The position numbers and the translations under genes are program-made. A stretch of 64,000 bases of DNA from Phaseolus vulgaris (lineage: Eukaryota > Streptophyta > Magnoliopsida > Fabales > Fabaceae). Positions 13,195-25,066 of the stretch are shown here, one piece after another. Where the stretch lies: contig NC_023758.2 of NCBI RefSeq assembly GCF_000499845.2, forward strand, positions 19,916,034-19,980,033, given 5' to 3'. The notes below the pieces were generated by a model. It saw only the letters and a program-made list of their open reading frames with translations. It made no database searches and had not been told where the DNA came from. Each line of letters begins with the position of its first letter. The stretch's first letter is position 1.

Positions 13195-13343
13195 AAGACC
13201 AAAAATACCAAAGACATCAAATATAGAGATTTATCCAATTCTACTAAGCATATTCTATAAAAGGTTGGAAATAAGTTTGAGAACTCAAGTGTATGCATGT
13301 TTAATGTGTTGAAAGTTTAATTAAATTTACCTTAAATGACTTT
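13195..13343 (+). repeat. Right copy of the dispersed 150-bp direct repeat
   Basis: Partner of 6440-6588. It starts almost exactly where the family B LTR ends, so the LTR end and the repeat edge nearly coincide. Confidence 0.6.
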
Positions 13344-15239
13344 GAACTACTAGCTCTCTTTGATCTCATTACCAAATTTTTTTACCTTCCTTAAGTAACC
13401 TATTTTTCTTCTTTTATGTATGTAGTTGTTACTTTAGATCAGTTACATAGAAATTAAGTTAAATTAAATTGTTTAAAGTAATAGGTGGAACAGAGTACTT
13501 ATAACAAATGTATATTTTTTCTAAGTAGAATTCGCCTTTTGCTATAACTTGACTTCATTGATAATTTTTAAATTTAAATACTTGGTGTAAAATACTTTAA
13601 TATTAGGATTGTCTTAATCAAAACATTCATGATTAAAGGAGCAACAAAAAGAAGTGCATTAAGTAAGCTTTAAACGAAAATATCTACAAGAAGTTATCTT
13701 AAAGAAATAGACTCAAAGGATAGTATCACTTGAAAACTTTATATGATTTATATGAGAATATTGCTTAATATACACAATTATGTTTTTTTACATATTTATA
13801 GTTAGATGCACTTTTTTTTGGTGCATTAAAAGAAGAACTTTTTAAGATAAACGATGTTGTTTAAACAAAGGTGAAAATTAATATTTATTTGGATCACTCA
13901 AAATTTTATTATGATTTGATATTCTTAGATATATAAAAACAAATATTTACAATTATTATGATATTATTATCGTATAGAAAAAATTAAGTGAAATATCATT
14001 TTTAATAGTTAGGTTTTTCTAAGACTTACTTTAATTTTAGGTCCCGTATTTTGATTTCAGTCTTTATATTACTTTTTTTTGGTTTTTGTCCTTCTTAATC
14101 TTTTCTTTTTTGCTTTTAATCTCTACCGTTAAAATTTTCTATTAAACCTAATGGTGATGATGTCATAATCGCAAGACACTCAAATTTGCCAACTCGACAA
14201 TGATGATATCATCAAAAGTGTCATATAAACATTTAATATTACCAGGGACTAAAATAAAAGGGTGATATATTTATAAGGACTACAACAAAGAAATATTTTA
14301 TTATGAGGACTAAAAATATTTATTCTTCATAAAGCAAGAGGAAAGTATATTTATAGGAAGATCTGTTTCTTCTTTATGTGAGATCATAAAAAACTAAAAT
14401 TAAAAAAGTGATATTTGTAGGGACCAAAATGAAAAAGTATCTTATTTATGAAACTAAAATAAATAAAAAAATCATAATTTTTTTTTGTACTTTAGAAGCC
14501 AAATATGTAGTTACTTGAAAGAGTTGTATATAGAAGAATCGTAATGACTAGTTTGGTCTTTATACAAATGAGTGCATTGTTTTTTCTTCATAAAGCAAGT
14601 GAGAGTATATGACTTTTGAATTTGTGTGTGTTTTCAATTGTGAGATGTTCTAAAATTTTGGTAATGTTTTATGAGTTTGAGGAAGATCCACCTACCTATT
14701 TTGGTATTTCTATATCCAACAACCAAAAATTGATATTCATAAAGACTCAACCAAAAAATACTTTTTAAATAGAAAAAATATATATTTAGTTGACTGTTAT
14801 GATTTTTTTATAATAAAATTATTGTAATTGAATAACATGAAAAAGTTTATAAATTATGTTAAAAAAGTAAAAAATATCGATTTAGCAATTTTTTTAACTA
14901 CATTACTAGAACCAACACAAATATGCATACAATGTCCACGAAATTATAAATCAATTTTATCATAACACTTAAATATGTCACTTTTTATTTCACTCCTTAG
15001 TAAACACTATTTTTTTTTAATATTTATAAATAAGTTATTCATGTTTTTTGTCCCAATAAATGTTTTATTTTTTATTTTAGTTTTTTTTAAAAAATGTCAT
15101 TTTATAATTTAATCTTTATAAATATATAACTTTTTTTAAGTCTAATGTGAGTTCATACATAACACTTTTTAATGATATGAAAAATATTAAATTGATAATT
15201 TTGTTGATATGTCATATGATGATATTATGAATAACAATG
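13344..15239. other. AT-rich intergenic DNA
   Basis: No gene is visible. The segment at about 14035-14480 has GGTCCC and GGGACC(A/T)AAA(A/T)T-type blocks in opposite orientations, typical of old non-autonomous repeats. Related wording occurs near 58320-58430. The ends could not be defined. Confidence 0.5.
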
Positions 15240-15870
15240 TGGATTTTTCATTGTAATCGTCCGCCTCGCATTGATATGCAAAATGCTGGTCGAGTTAACC
15301 CATCCTGTTTAAGTAATGCGGGTTAAATTCGTTGGTCCGTCTCACATAAGAGATGACTTACAGGCTAATCTACATAACAAAATTAAAATTTTATTAAAAA
15401 TATTAATGTATTTGTTGATGAGAACCAAAAGTTAGAGGAGACAATTTTGAATTTTTTATTAGGATGTTTCTTCCTGTACCACATCAATTTTCTTCCCACA
15501 CCTCATCAATTTCAGAATTTTAATTTCCATAACATAAAAGTCAATTTTGGAAATGAAAATTCATAAGAGAAAAATAAATAAATTATGGAATAATCTTTCT
15601 GAAACAACTATTTTACCTTCCACACCCTAGAACAACTATTTTGGCTTTCAAAATTCGATTTTTGGAATTGATGTGGTGCAAAAAAAAATTGAGGAAGTGT
15701 TGAAAGAAACACCGTTTTTATTAGTATGCGAACTAGCTGACCCGCCCTACCTTGTATTTGACCCGCACGAGTTGCAGATTATGCGGAATGGGTCTAAGCG
15801 GATCAAAATAATGAGCTTATCCCTAAATTCTCATAGCAGACTACCGACCTGCACAACTCATCCCGCACTG
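15240..15870. mobile_element. Possible non-autonomous element hosting a younger MITE
   Basis: GACCCGCC/GCGGG-rich blocks at about 15255-15360 and 15735-15860 contrast with the AT-rich surroundings. ATGATGATATTAT near 15207 and AATATCATCATGATAT near 15882 are roughly inverted and could be outer ends. This looks like one element split by the MITE at 15463-15714, but its class is unknown. Confidence 0.35.
15453..15724. mobile_element. Mutator-like MITE with 10-bp TSD
   Basis: The body is 15463-15714 (252 bp). The ends are inverted: GATGTTTCTTCC at the left and ...GAAAGAAACACCG at the right. The similarity continues inward through ACCACATCAATTTT and its complement AATTGATGTGGTGC. The body is flanked by identical TTTTTATTAG at 15453-15462 and 15715-15724. 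A TSD of 9-11 bp is typical of Mutator superfamily insertions. There is no coding capacity, so it would have been moved in trans. Confidence 0.75.
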
Positions 15871-15905
15871 CTATCCTTTAATAATATCATCATGATATCA
15901 CTATA

Positions 15906-17120
15906 ATGTTATTACTATTAAAGTTAATTGAAAAAATTAAACTACAAGAATTAGAAGTAAAAAAAGTTAAGAATGATGAAAGCCAAATAGAAAATAAAAG
16001 AGACGAAAGAGTTAATCAAGTCTTGATCTTATCATCATAGATGATAGGTGAATAAGTGTTTCCTTTTCATGGCAGTATTGACAAGTCTTGGCTCTAGTGC
16101 ATCGTATTTGAATAAGTTACTTTGTTCAGTTAAGAATGAGAAGGATCATCTTATTGTCAACTATGATTTAAAATCACTTACAGAATGATTCAAAATCTAG
16201 TTTTGGAAAGGATTTTAAAAGAGATATGCATTTGAGGTGAGCTTCTTGGTACCAATTTTTTTAAAAGAAACGACTCAATTTGAAGTATGATTAGATATTA
16301 AACAAATTATACTAAACCAAATTAGTATTGAACTGTATAAAAATACTGAATTGTTTAAATTAAATTGGACTATATCTTATGAGATTTGAAAATATATTTT
16401 AAGATAACATGTCCATTGCTAATAATTCAAATATAGGTAAAAAAATTCAATATCAATTCATTGAACTTACTTTGATTCAATTTATATAAAATAATGTAGT
16501 CCAGTTTATGTAAATAATTATACAGTTCTACTCAATCGATTTTCTCTGAAATTTCTTTTAGTTTTACAATAGTTTAATTTAGTTTATACATTTTGCACAC
16601 CCCTGAATACTACAACAAAATATAAATCACACCAATTGATTACAAAAGGAAGCATTTGATCATATTACATTGTTTCCAGGTGAGTCTCTGTTCTCCAAGT
16701 GCTTTCCTAAAGGTTTCTATCACTATACCTTAGTTTCTCTCACTTTTATAATTTTGTTTTAGACCCAAAACACTCTGAGCCTACACGAGATCCAACACGC
16801 TAAATTGTCGAGCTCAAATCCCAACACCAAATACATTAGATCTTTCCAACCCATTTAATAATAAGACAATAATATGAATTGTGGGATATGTATGGCTATA
16901 TTCAAGCAGTTTTGAGAAACAACTCATTGAAGCTCGATCACAGATAAATTCTAACATTAGAAGTATACTCACACTCAGACAGACCTGCCTCAGTTTATTT
17001 TGAAATTACGTTTTTCAACAAAACATTGTTGTTTCTGCACTTTTTCAACAAAACAATTCACTTAAAAGATACAGAAAAATTGTAATAAAAATGTTACAAT
17101 TATACAAAACAACCACCCAC
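15906..17120. other. Intergenic DNA downstream of the reductase gene
   Basis: No coding motif is seen. It contains the 3' flank of the minus-strand gene ending at 17121. The 3' UTR end cannot be placed from sequence alone. Confidence 0.5.
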
Positions 17121-20100
17121 CTATGCGGAAAACCTTTCTCTGTCATGAGGAGCAGAAAAATCAATATTTGGTCCAACGGGAACAATACCAAATGGATTGA
17201 TAGAAGGATGGCTTCCATAGTAATGCAACTTTATATGTTCCATGTTCACTGTGCTACTAATGCCAGGAATTTGGAAAATGTCTTTAGTGTAATTAAAAAG
17301 ATTTGGATATTCGTGCAGCAGCTTCTTGTTGCACTTGAAATGAACTGCATAAACCTACAATTATAATAGAGGTCAATTACTCAACAGCCAGATTTCATAA
17401 CATTGGAATGGATGGATTCCATATGGAGCCCCAAAATAGGAAGCATATGACATGCATGACATCGATGTCTAAAATGATTATAAAGTAGAAATCTGAGAAA
17501 TTTATGTTTTCATCATCTATAGGCACTATAAAACAATGAACTAACTGAGATGACTTGTTTTCATTGGTTTGATTCAGAGTAAAATACTACACAAAAAGCA
17601 GGGAAAACAGACTATTCTGAACTAAAGAAAATTTATTTCTTCTCTTTATGTTTTTGGAATACGAGACTCTGAGGCACAACCATGATCATTCCAAGCATGG
17701 GATAGAAAATTGAGTTAATATTACGATAGAAATGGAATAAGACCATGACAGGACAAACTTCATATTTATACAAGAAAAATGGTCATGAAACAGAGACTCC
17801 AGCTCACTAACTTAGCTCTACCAGTGATTTGATTTAATTTTGAGTTCTAAAAGGAGGCTTTACTCAATTGAACCCATGCTATAGGTGAAAATCTCAATAT
17901 TCCCAAATGAAAGCTTTATTTTGGAATATTAAGGGCGTTGGGAATAAGATATCCCAAGTGGCTTTGGAAAGGATTTGTTCATCTCACAACCAAGTTTTCT
18001 ATTTCTTGCTGAACCCTTTGTCAGCAGTGATAATTTGATGTCAACTTTTGGAGATCTTTGAATTTTCAGTTGTTTGCACAAAATAATAGGGAAGTTCCAA
18101 TATAAACGATGTTTTACTGATAACGTTAAGTTGCTTAGCTGTTTCGATCAATTTCTGTCCTTTTCTTTTGCAGCTAATGTCACTTCTCATATTGCTATCA
18201 TCTATGCATCCACATCTTATATCAAGCGTCCTTGTGGCATGATTTATCTATTCTTATGAGTTCTAATCCTGGTCCTTGGTCTTTTATTTGTGATTTCAAT
18301 GTGGTCCTAGGTAGTCAAGAGCATAGAGGCTCAAATTTTGTGGCTAGGCTTCCAGTTAAAGAATTTGGAGCTTGGATAGATGGGAATCATCTGCATTATT
18401 TTCCCACTATTGGCTCTTTGTACACTTGGACCAATGGTAGACTTGGTTCTGCTAGGATTGACAAACGCCTTGATGGAGCCGGCTGCATTTCGGATTGAAT
18501 TGCTTCCTGGAATAGTATCTCTTGTAATACTATAATTAAATATTATTCTGCTCACTTTCCTATTCTTTTCCAGTCAGAATCAACCGAAAGGAATCCTTTT
18601 CCTTTTAAAGTTAGATTTATGTTGCTGCAACACCCTGATTGTGAGAAGTTGGTCTCTGATGCTTGGAATACTTCCTGGTTTGGCTGTCCCATATATGTCT
18701 TGAATCAAAAGCTGAAGAAAGTTAAGAGAAAGCTTATTGATTGGAACAGAAATGTCTTTGGCAATGTCAATGACAAAGTCATTAATGCTATGAATAATCT
18801 GTCTAGGTTTCAGGAAAATTTTGATTCTCATGCTGAAAATGATGATTTGATTTTGTAGAAGAAATGCTTTGATTGCTTTAGAAGAAGAGTTAGATATCCA
18901 ACATGAAACGTGGAGGGAAAAGGCTAGATCTACTTGGCATATTGAGGGTGAAAAAACACTACCTTTTTTCATAAGTCTGCCAAGATTAAACAAGCAATCA
19001 AACATATCTCTTCTTTGACAAAATGGGGATAGACATGTCAGTGACAACAAGGACTTGGAGGATCATGTTGTTAATTACTTTTTTCCTATCTTTTTCACTG
19101 ATAATGAATATAGTGATAATAATTTGATTGATGGGTGATTCCACATTGGTCTCTAATCAAGATAATGTTATTCTGACTAAGATTCCCACTATGGAGGAGT
19201 TTACTCACAGTTTTTGCTTTAAGTAATAAAAGTGTTACTGCTAGTACTGATGGTGTTTCAGCAGGCTGTATTTGGACCAAGTAGCCAAGGCTCTTTGGGC
19301 CTTGTAATGTAGGGTTGCCTTGGAGGGCTTATACAAAGATACTAGGGTTATGTTATGGTTTAAATTAGACTCATTAAGCACAAATTAAGAATCTAGGTGG
19401 TTGATGCTTCTAGAAGTGCACTAGATCCACTTCTAGCACCGTGAATATAGGATCACATGGGGGAAAATTGAAATTTGAATTTCCCCCCACCATCCACTCC
19501 TTCTCATAGCTGACCACTCTTTTTATAAATAGGACCTCCTCTCCATGTATTTCTCACTTTAGAATGGATAAAGTTATTATGCTAAAATGACATTTCACTT
19601 GTCATTGAGTCTCCTTAGGAAAATTTACCTAAATCCAGCTACTCACAAGGCATCGTCCTTGTGGGTTTGGTCGTACTTCTCAAGATCATAAGCTCCACTT
19701 CTTTCATCATATCATAAGCTCCACTTCCTTTAACAAGAGGTTTCCATCAATTACTCAAAATTATTATTCAAATTTGGTAGTTCTTATCCACAAGGAGCAA
19801 TTTGCCCAGAAAATTGTTTAAGCCAACTTCAAGCTAACAATTCTAACCAAGGTTATGGCAGACAAAATAGCAATTCTTGCTCTAAAGGTGATTTAAGACA
19901 ATAGAAAAGGATTCATTCACGAAAGGAAAATAATTGATTGTATGTGTCTTGCTTATGAAGTTGTGAATCTATTGAACAAAAAATGTTTTGCTAGTTGTTG
20001 GAGATCCTACATCGAGTAGAGATAAATACATTTCATAGTATGGTGGTTGCAAATGTCACCTTATGAGCCAATTTTGTAAGGTTGAATTAGGCTTAAAGTC

Positions 20101-23100
20101 TATTTCTTAATATGGTATCAGAGTCATTTAAAGTTTATCCTAGCGAGAGTTTATTGGGCTTATCAGACCACCCACTATCGAACCGCTATCAGACCACCCA
20201 TAAATATATAGTCCTACGCACGAGTTGACAACCTCAGTGTGAGGGGGTGTGTTGGAGATCCCACATAGACTAGAGATAAGGACATTTCATAGTATATAAG
20301 TGGGTGCAAACCTTACATTTTGAGCTGATTTTGTAAGGTTAAGTTAGGTTTAAAGTCCACTTCTTAATACTAGTAATATAGTTTTCAAAATTGATATTAA
20401 AAATCTTTTGATACTCTTAGTTGGAATTTCTTGATTTAGGTGCTCAAGAAGTTTGGATTCTGTGAGCATTTTCTGTGGTTGGAATCAAACTATATTTTAG
20501 CTAAAATTTCTCTTCTTTTCAATGGTAAAACTGTTGGTTTTATTAGTTGCAAACTTAGAGTCAGGCAAGGGGACCTTTTATCCCCTATCCTTTTCTGTTT
20601 GGCTAAGGATGGTGATGGATGATGGCCATTCCACTCCCCTATTTGGCCCTCTTGGTAAAATATTTCTGTCTCAACCACTATATATTAATGATATTCTTAT
20701 ATGTTGAACGTGTTAAAATAAATAGTCTTCAATAAGAATTTATTGTAAAGGTATTATGTGCTTTGTGTAGTACTTAGTTCCTAAATATATCTTTTCATAT
20801 TCTTTCCTCTTCCCTCTGATATTCTCTTCTCTTCCCTCTAATACATTGTATCGGATGTATCTAAAGTTATTATAAATACGAGATTCTAAGAGAGGGAAAT
20901 TCACTCTCTCAAATTCATTCTAACTCTTTTGTATTTTTCTCAAGTTGGTATCAGAGTGGGTCAATCCCGCTTTTCCTGTCTCTGTCCGAAACATGAATTG
21001 TCTATTAGTCATTATCTGCACCGTTTGTTGAAGTTCGTAGGAGTTTTATCCTCGAACGCTTGGGTCCAGTGTTCCTTGAGGAGCGCGACCCAACCTCGAT
21101 GATCACTCATAGATTCTGACAGACGAGTCGTGCTATCCATTCGTTGTGTTGTCCTAGGTGTGTGTGTCTCACGTGACACCTTCCAATAGTTGGAATCTTC
21201 CTTAACCACATTTGACTCGTTGGAGTTCTAAGCCTGTTTCCACCCTCTATTCTTCATTCTAGGACCATTTGGTGAGTCTTCTAGTGTTGAACATGGTTTC
21301 TCTCACTTGAAACCCTACGTTTCTCTCTCTAGAAACCCTTAAGTTGCCTACTACTCTTCTCTATTGCATTATTGGATTGTGTCAAGATTCAACTGAGTCT
21401 TCTGCAATGATTTCTACTCATGAAAAAGGAAGTCATGACACTAGAGGAGGGTGTGGTGATAGAGAACATCCTAAATGCACTTATTATAAAAGACTAGGCC
21501 ACACTCAAGAAAACTATTACTCTTTACATACCTTTCTTAACAAGGTAGTCAATATTTCCAAATCTAAAGGTTATGAGTCAAAGTTCTCTAATGAAGAATA
21601 TTAGGAATATTTAAGGTTGAAATCTAACAGCCTAGCGAAATCATCTACAACTTCTAGCTTGTCAACAACTTGCATTTCACAATCTTTGGAAAGTCAAAGT
21701 CCATGGATAGTAAAGTAGCTTCCCAAGGAATTGGTGAAGTTTCTCTTCCTCACTCTTTAAACATAAAATATGTTCTTTTTGTTTCTGTTTTCCTTTAAGG
21801 AGTTGGTGGAGGCCTAATGTTGAGTGTGGAACCTGTGGTAAACTTGGAAGCATAGAGCACTTAATAGTTCCCATATTCATGGCAGATTTACATTGGCTGC
21901 ACATACCACATGACCAATGACCAAAAGCTCTTCGCAGGGATAAGAAAACTATTGTTTCGAAAGTATAAATTGGATTGGAACTTGTGATTTCATTTAAATC
22001 AAGGGTAAATGAACTGTGGCTGTAGAAAGCGTGGCAATTTTGAAGTGTCATAGGTAAAATTAGACAATCTTAATATATAGGAGAAAATGATATAGTAATC
22101 AAACAATTTGGATCAAATCACTAACAAATATAAATGTGAAGCAAAATGAGCCAACACAGACTCATGCAGATAATCAAGTTGCAATTGGAATATCAAATGA
22201 TCCTGTTTTTTCATGCAAAGACTGAGCATTTCATGTCCAATTAGTATCACTTAGAAGAACAAAAAGGGTGTGGAAATTAATTCCTTTATTGCAAGACCAC
22301 GGATCAAGTTAATTTGTTTCTTTTCTTCTGTTTTAGTTCTTGTGTTGTACCAGCAATGAATTGCATGATACAAGTAACAGGAAAACATATAAGATATTGC
22401 CAAATGTCTAAAATAAATACCCACACGCAGACGTTACCTCATCAAATCTGATAAGAGTGACAAACAAGCGAATGTCTGCTTCAGTGAGTGTGTTGCCACA
22501 TATATAGCGTTGCTTGCTTAATATATTCTCACATTTGTCCAAAGCTCCAAACAATTGTCTTGCAGCCTGCAGAAAGGAAGCATCAGATAAAAATTCTCAA
22601 TCACCTGAGTACATTCAACAAGTGCAAAAATTAAAGTACCAACAGTTCCTAGAAAAAGGTTAAAAATAGCTTCATACCTCATTGTGTGGTTCTTGCTTCT
22701 TAGCAAAACCACACTTATAAACACCATTATTTATACTATCGTATACCCACTCATTAGTTTCATCAATTAGGGCTTTTAAATCAGCGGGATACAAGTCAAA
22801 GGAGGGGTTTTCTGCAATATTGTTGAATTCAGTATTTAACATGCGGATTATCTCTGAGCTCTCGTTGTTAACAATTGTCTTGAGTTTCTTATCCCACAAC
22901 ACCTGTGAAGATCAAAATTCATCAGTTGGCAATAAAATAAGCATCTACCCAGCAGAGCAAATCATAAAAATCACGAAAGAAGCCAGTGTATCTTCGTACA
23001 GGAACAGTGTACTTTCCAGTGTAGTTTGCACTTGCAATTTCATAAAGCTCCCTAATACTCTTTGCTCCATTCAACCTATCAGGTTCAGCTCCAGGCACCT

Positions 23101-23489
23101 CTGTTTCTGAATCAGGAAAAACCCACCCCTTATACTCATCTGATTCTTTAGTTCTCTCAAAGATGGGTTTGACTGCCTGTTCATTGAGCACGCAGGATAT
23201 GAAATCGCGTAATGACCTAAGCAGGTATTCTTTCTAGTTGAAAAAGAAAAACACAGCATGAAGGCTACTAACTAACCGAGAAACTGATGGCTTTGTTAAG
23301 TCCTTTGATATTCAAGTAAGCAAGGCACCTGGAAGCCCAAGGGCAAGCATATGATACATAGAGATGATACCTCCCTGATTCTGGTGGAAATTGCGAATTC
23401 GGGTCCCTTGAAATCCAGTTTCTGAAAGTGGAAGCAGATCTCACAAATGCTCCAGAGTTTGATATCTCATCCATTGAAGATCGTGCCAT
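17121..23489 (-). CDS. Glutathionyl-hydroquinone reductase (ECM4-type glutathione transferase)
   Basis: Five exons on the minus strand: 23489-23277, 23176-23000, 22902-22678, 22566-22438 and 17354-17121. Every junction is GT-AG and phase 0. The product is 325 aa, a normal length for a cytosolic form. The family uses glutathione to reduce glutathionyl-hydroquinones and similar adducts. The N-terminal thioredoxin-like part has YACPWASR, with the expected nucleophile Cys at residue 49. The C-terminal helical part runs from [13 protein letters not shown] through [15 protein letters not shown] to [16 protein letters not shown] and the end HDRERFSA. The start is the only ATG before the conserved region. 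No plastid transit peptide is visible, but a donor-like site near 24217 could mark an upstream 5' UTR exon. Intron 4 is about 5.1 kb and full of transposons; the exons are undamaged. Function is assigned from recalled family motifs. Confidence 0.92.
19270..19735 (+). mobile_element. LTR-like insert within the LINE
   Basis: LINE coding similarity stops near GTTTCAGCAGGC (19255-19268) and resumes near 19738. Between them is a non-coding segment starting TGTATTTGGACCAAGTAGCC, with a TATA-like TTATAAATAGGACC near 19522. It looks like a solo LTR, but a clean TSD could not be found. Some LINE sequence is also missing at the site, so the ends are approximate. Confidence 0.45.
19991..20374 (+). mobile_element. 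Complete TRIM retrotransposon with TSD CTAGT
   Basis: A miniature LTR element. The left LTR is 19996-20112 (117 bp) and the right LTR 20250-20369 (120 bp). Both start TGTTGGAGATCC and end ...TTCTTAATA, and they are clearly similar throughout. The left LTR is followed directly by TGGTATCAGAGTCA (20113), a primer-binding site complementary to initiator tRNA-Met. A purine run, GAGGGGG, precedes the right LTR. The target duplication CTAGT lies at 19991-19995 and 20370-20374. Total 374 bp with no coding capacity. It splits the LINE RT, so it is younger than the LINE. Confidence 0.93.
20711..21850 (+). mobile_element. Truncated Ty1/copia element: 5' LTR and gag remnant
   Basis: The LTR at 20711-20942 starts TGTTAAAATAAATAG and ends ...TTTCTCA. 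It is followed by TTGGTATCAGAGTGG, a tRNA-Met primer site at 20946. The internal region has a decayed gag. 21344-21604 includes [15 protein letters not shown], a zinc knuckle in which two Cys codons have become Tyr, followed by FSNEEY-type sequence. Similarity fades after about 21700. No pol and no 3' LTR are present. It lies in intron 4 of the reductase gene and cuts off the LINE. Confidence 0.75.
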
Positions 23490-24250
23490 CCCAACTAGAT
23501 GCTAAGCAGAATATATTTTACGAACCAATCACAAACAGCAACAAATCCTCGAAGTAAAGAATGGAGCAAATAAATTTAGTTCAACAAGAAATTCGTTGCA
23601 ATTCATGCATCATTCCACATACACATACGTAAAGGATTTGAAATCCACAAATAAGCATACACCACAGTAGTAAGAATGATCTTTTCTTCAACAAACTAAT
23701 TTGCTAATCCTGTGTAAGAAAATTGTTGGTAGACAAAATAAATAGCATAAACAATAGACAGATAGTTTTTAGAAGAATCAACAGTTTTGACTCACAATAA
23801 TTCCCACCATGACTATTGCATACCTAAAATGAAGAGGAAAAGTGAGGTTGGTTTGATGAAAGGTAGCTTGTAGTGCTAGTATTTGTAACAAAAGTCAGAG
23901 AGAGGAAAAGTGCTTTTGAAGCGTGGCAGTGAACTGAGACAGCATAATTCAATGAATTCATGCATTTGGTGATGCAAATGACAAACACTAACAATAAAAT
24001 AATAGACCAAAAGATTATTTAGATATGGAACTTTCAATAATGGCTTCTGCATTTTGAAACTCATCTTAAAACATTGTTTGTAATGGTATATTAATGATCT
24101 ATGCGAACGAGTGTGCAGAAACTGAACCCATGAAAAAATAATCAAAATCAATTCAAATAATTACTCTATAAAAGTATCCACGAAGCAACGTTTCGGTTTG
24201 TTTTTGTTTTTACCTTTGGTCCGAAGCAACCTTGCACGCTGGACATTACA
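23490..24250 (-). promoter_or_regulatory. Upstream region of the reductase gene
   Basis: This is the 5' flank of the minus-strand gene. CGGACCAAAG followed by GTAAAA near 24217, read on minus, looks like a splice donor. TGCTTAG just upstream of the ATG could be its acceptor, which suggests a 5' UTR intron. No cis element could be firmly identified. Confidence 0.3.
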
Positions 24251-24998
24251 ATGATAACCTAAAGTACAATAAATTGTTTAAGCCACTTTTTTCTTCTTCT
24301 TAATTGTGATATCTTTTTTTACGTATGTTTTAGAATTTAACTTTGAAAAGAGTTTAAAAACGTATTCAAATTCTTAATTCTAAAATATGTTAAACACACT
24401 TTTAAAAATAATTTTTTCAATACAATTAAAAGTTAAATTTGTGGAAGTAATATAGAAATCAACATTTTCCTATTTTTATGGACATTTTTCCTTGTTGGTA
24501 AGAGAGAAAATAGTAGATAATATTTGTTTAAAAAAATGTTAATGCAATAGGAAATTCATAGAATAACATTTATAGAATAAATTTTTTACTTTCAAAAAAC
24601 ATTTTTTTACGTAAATCCAAAATTCATATATAATGTGTCCTAAAAAGATATTCCAAAATTCTTAACCACTATCTTTTCTGAGAATATGTTATGGATTGTT
24701 CTTTCCAAAATGCACGCATTTCCTTATTTCATTTTGGATTACCAATTTTGAAAGAAAAAAAAAGTTCTTATTTTTCTTCTTCAACGAAGAACACTTCCAA
24801 AACCACCCAATAACCTCCACAATGTCGTACGAAAGTACACATGTCTATCTATATCCACTGAAGACACACTAAAATCGTCCAGAATGTTTACTGTCGCTTG
24901 CTCCTAATAGTGACAATGAAAATGACATAGAAGAAGGACATGATGTGCTTGGATTATTAAAACCACCAAGGATTAATTTTGTCAATTCATATTTATAA

Positions 24999-25066
24999 TG
25001 GGTGCAAGAAGTAAAATGTAGGGGTGCAAGAAGTAAAATATAAGGGTGCAGGAAGAAACACCCCTC
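24999..25066 (+). repeat. Three-copy 22-24 bp tandem repeat
   Basis: GGGTGCAAGAAGTAAAAT recurs twice and is followed by GGGTGCAGGAAGAAACACCC. The last unit resembles the terminal inverted repeat of the MITE at 15463-15714 read on the other strand, so it may be the eroded end of a related MITE. Confidence 0.6.

Larger units (their letters stand above)
17907..20705 (+). pseudogene. Decayed L1-type LINE ORF2 (endonuclease and reverse transcriptase)
   Basis: It lies in intron 4 of the reductase gene, antisense to it. ORF2 begins near 17907 with [17 protein letters not shown], the usual start of a plant L1 endonuclease. 18232-18498 carries the endonuclease remnant ([35 protein letters not shown]). 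18619-18858 continues toward the RT. After an insert, RT pieces appear at 19745-19995 ([30 protein letters not shown]) and, after the TRIM, at 20440-20700 ([17 protein letters not shown], then YINDILIC near the active-site region). Stops and frameshifts are frequent. ORF1 is missing and the RT is cut at 20705-20711, where a copia LTR begins. Confidence 0.85.

Noticed and set aside
18580..19050. 156-codon minus-strand frame in the reductase intron
   Set aside because: It is antisense to the LINE ORF2 remnant, which has clear endonuclease/RT similarity on the plus strand.
19991..20374. Cassandra-type TRIM with a 5S rRNA-like LTR
   Set aside because: The LTRs show no 5S rRNA internal promoter sequence, so only a general TRIM call is justified.
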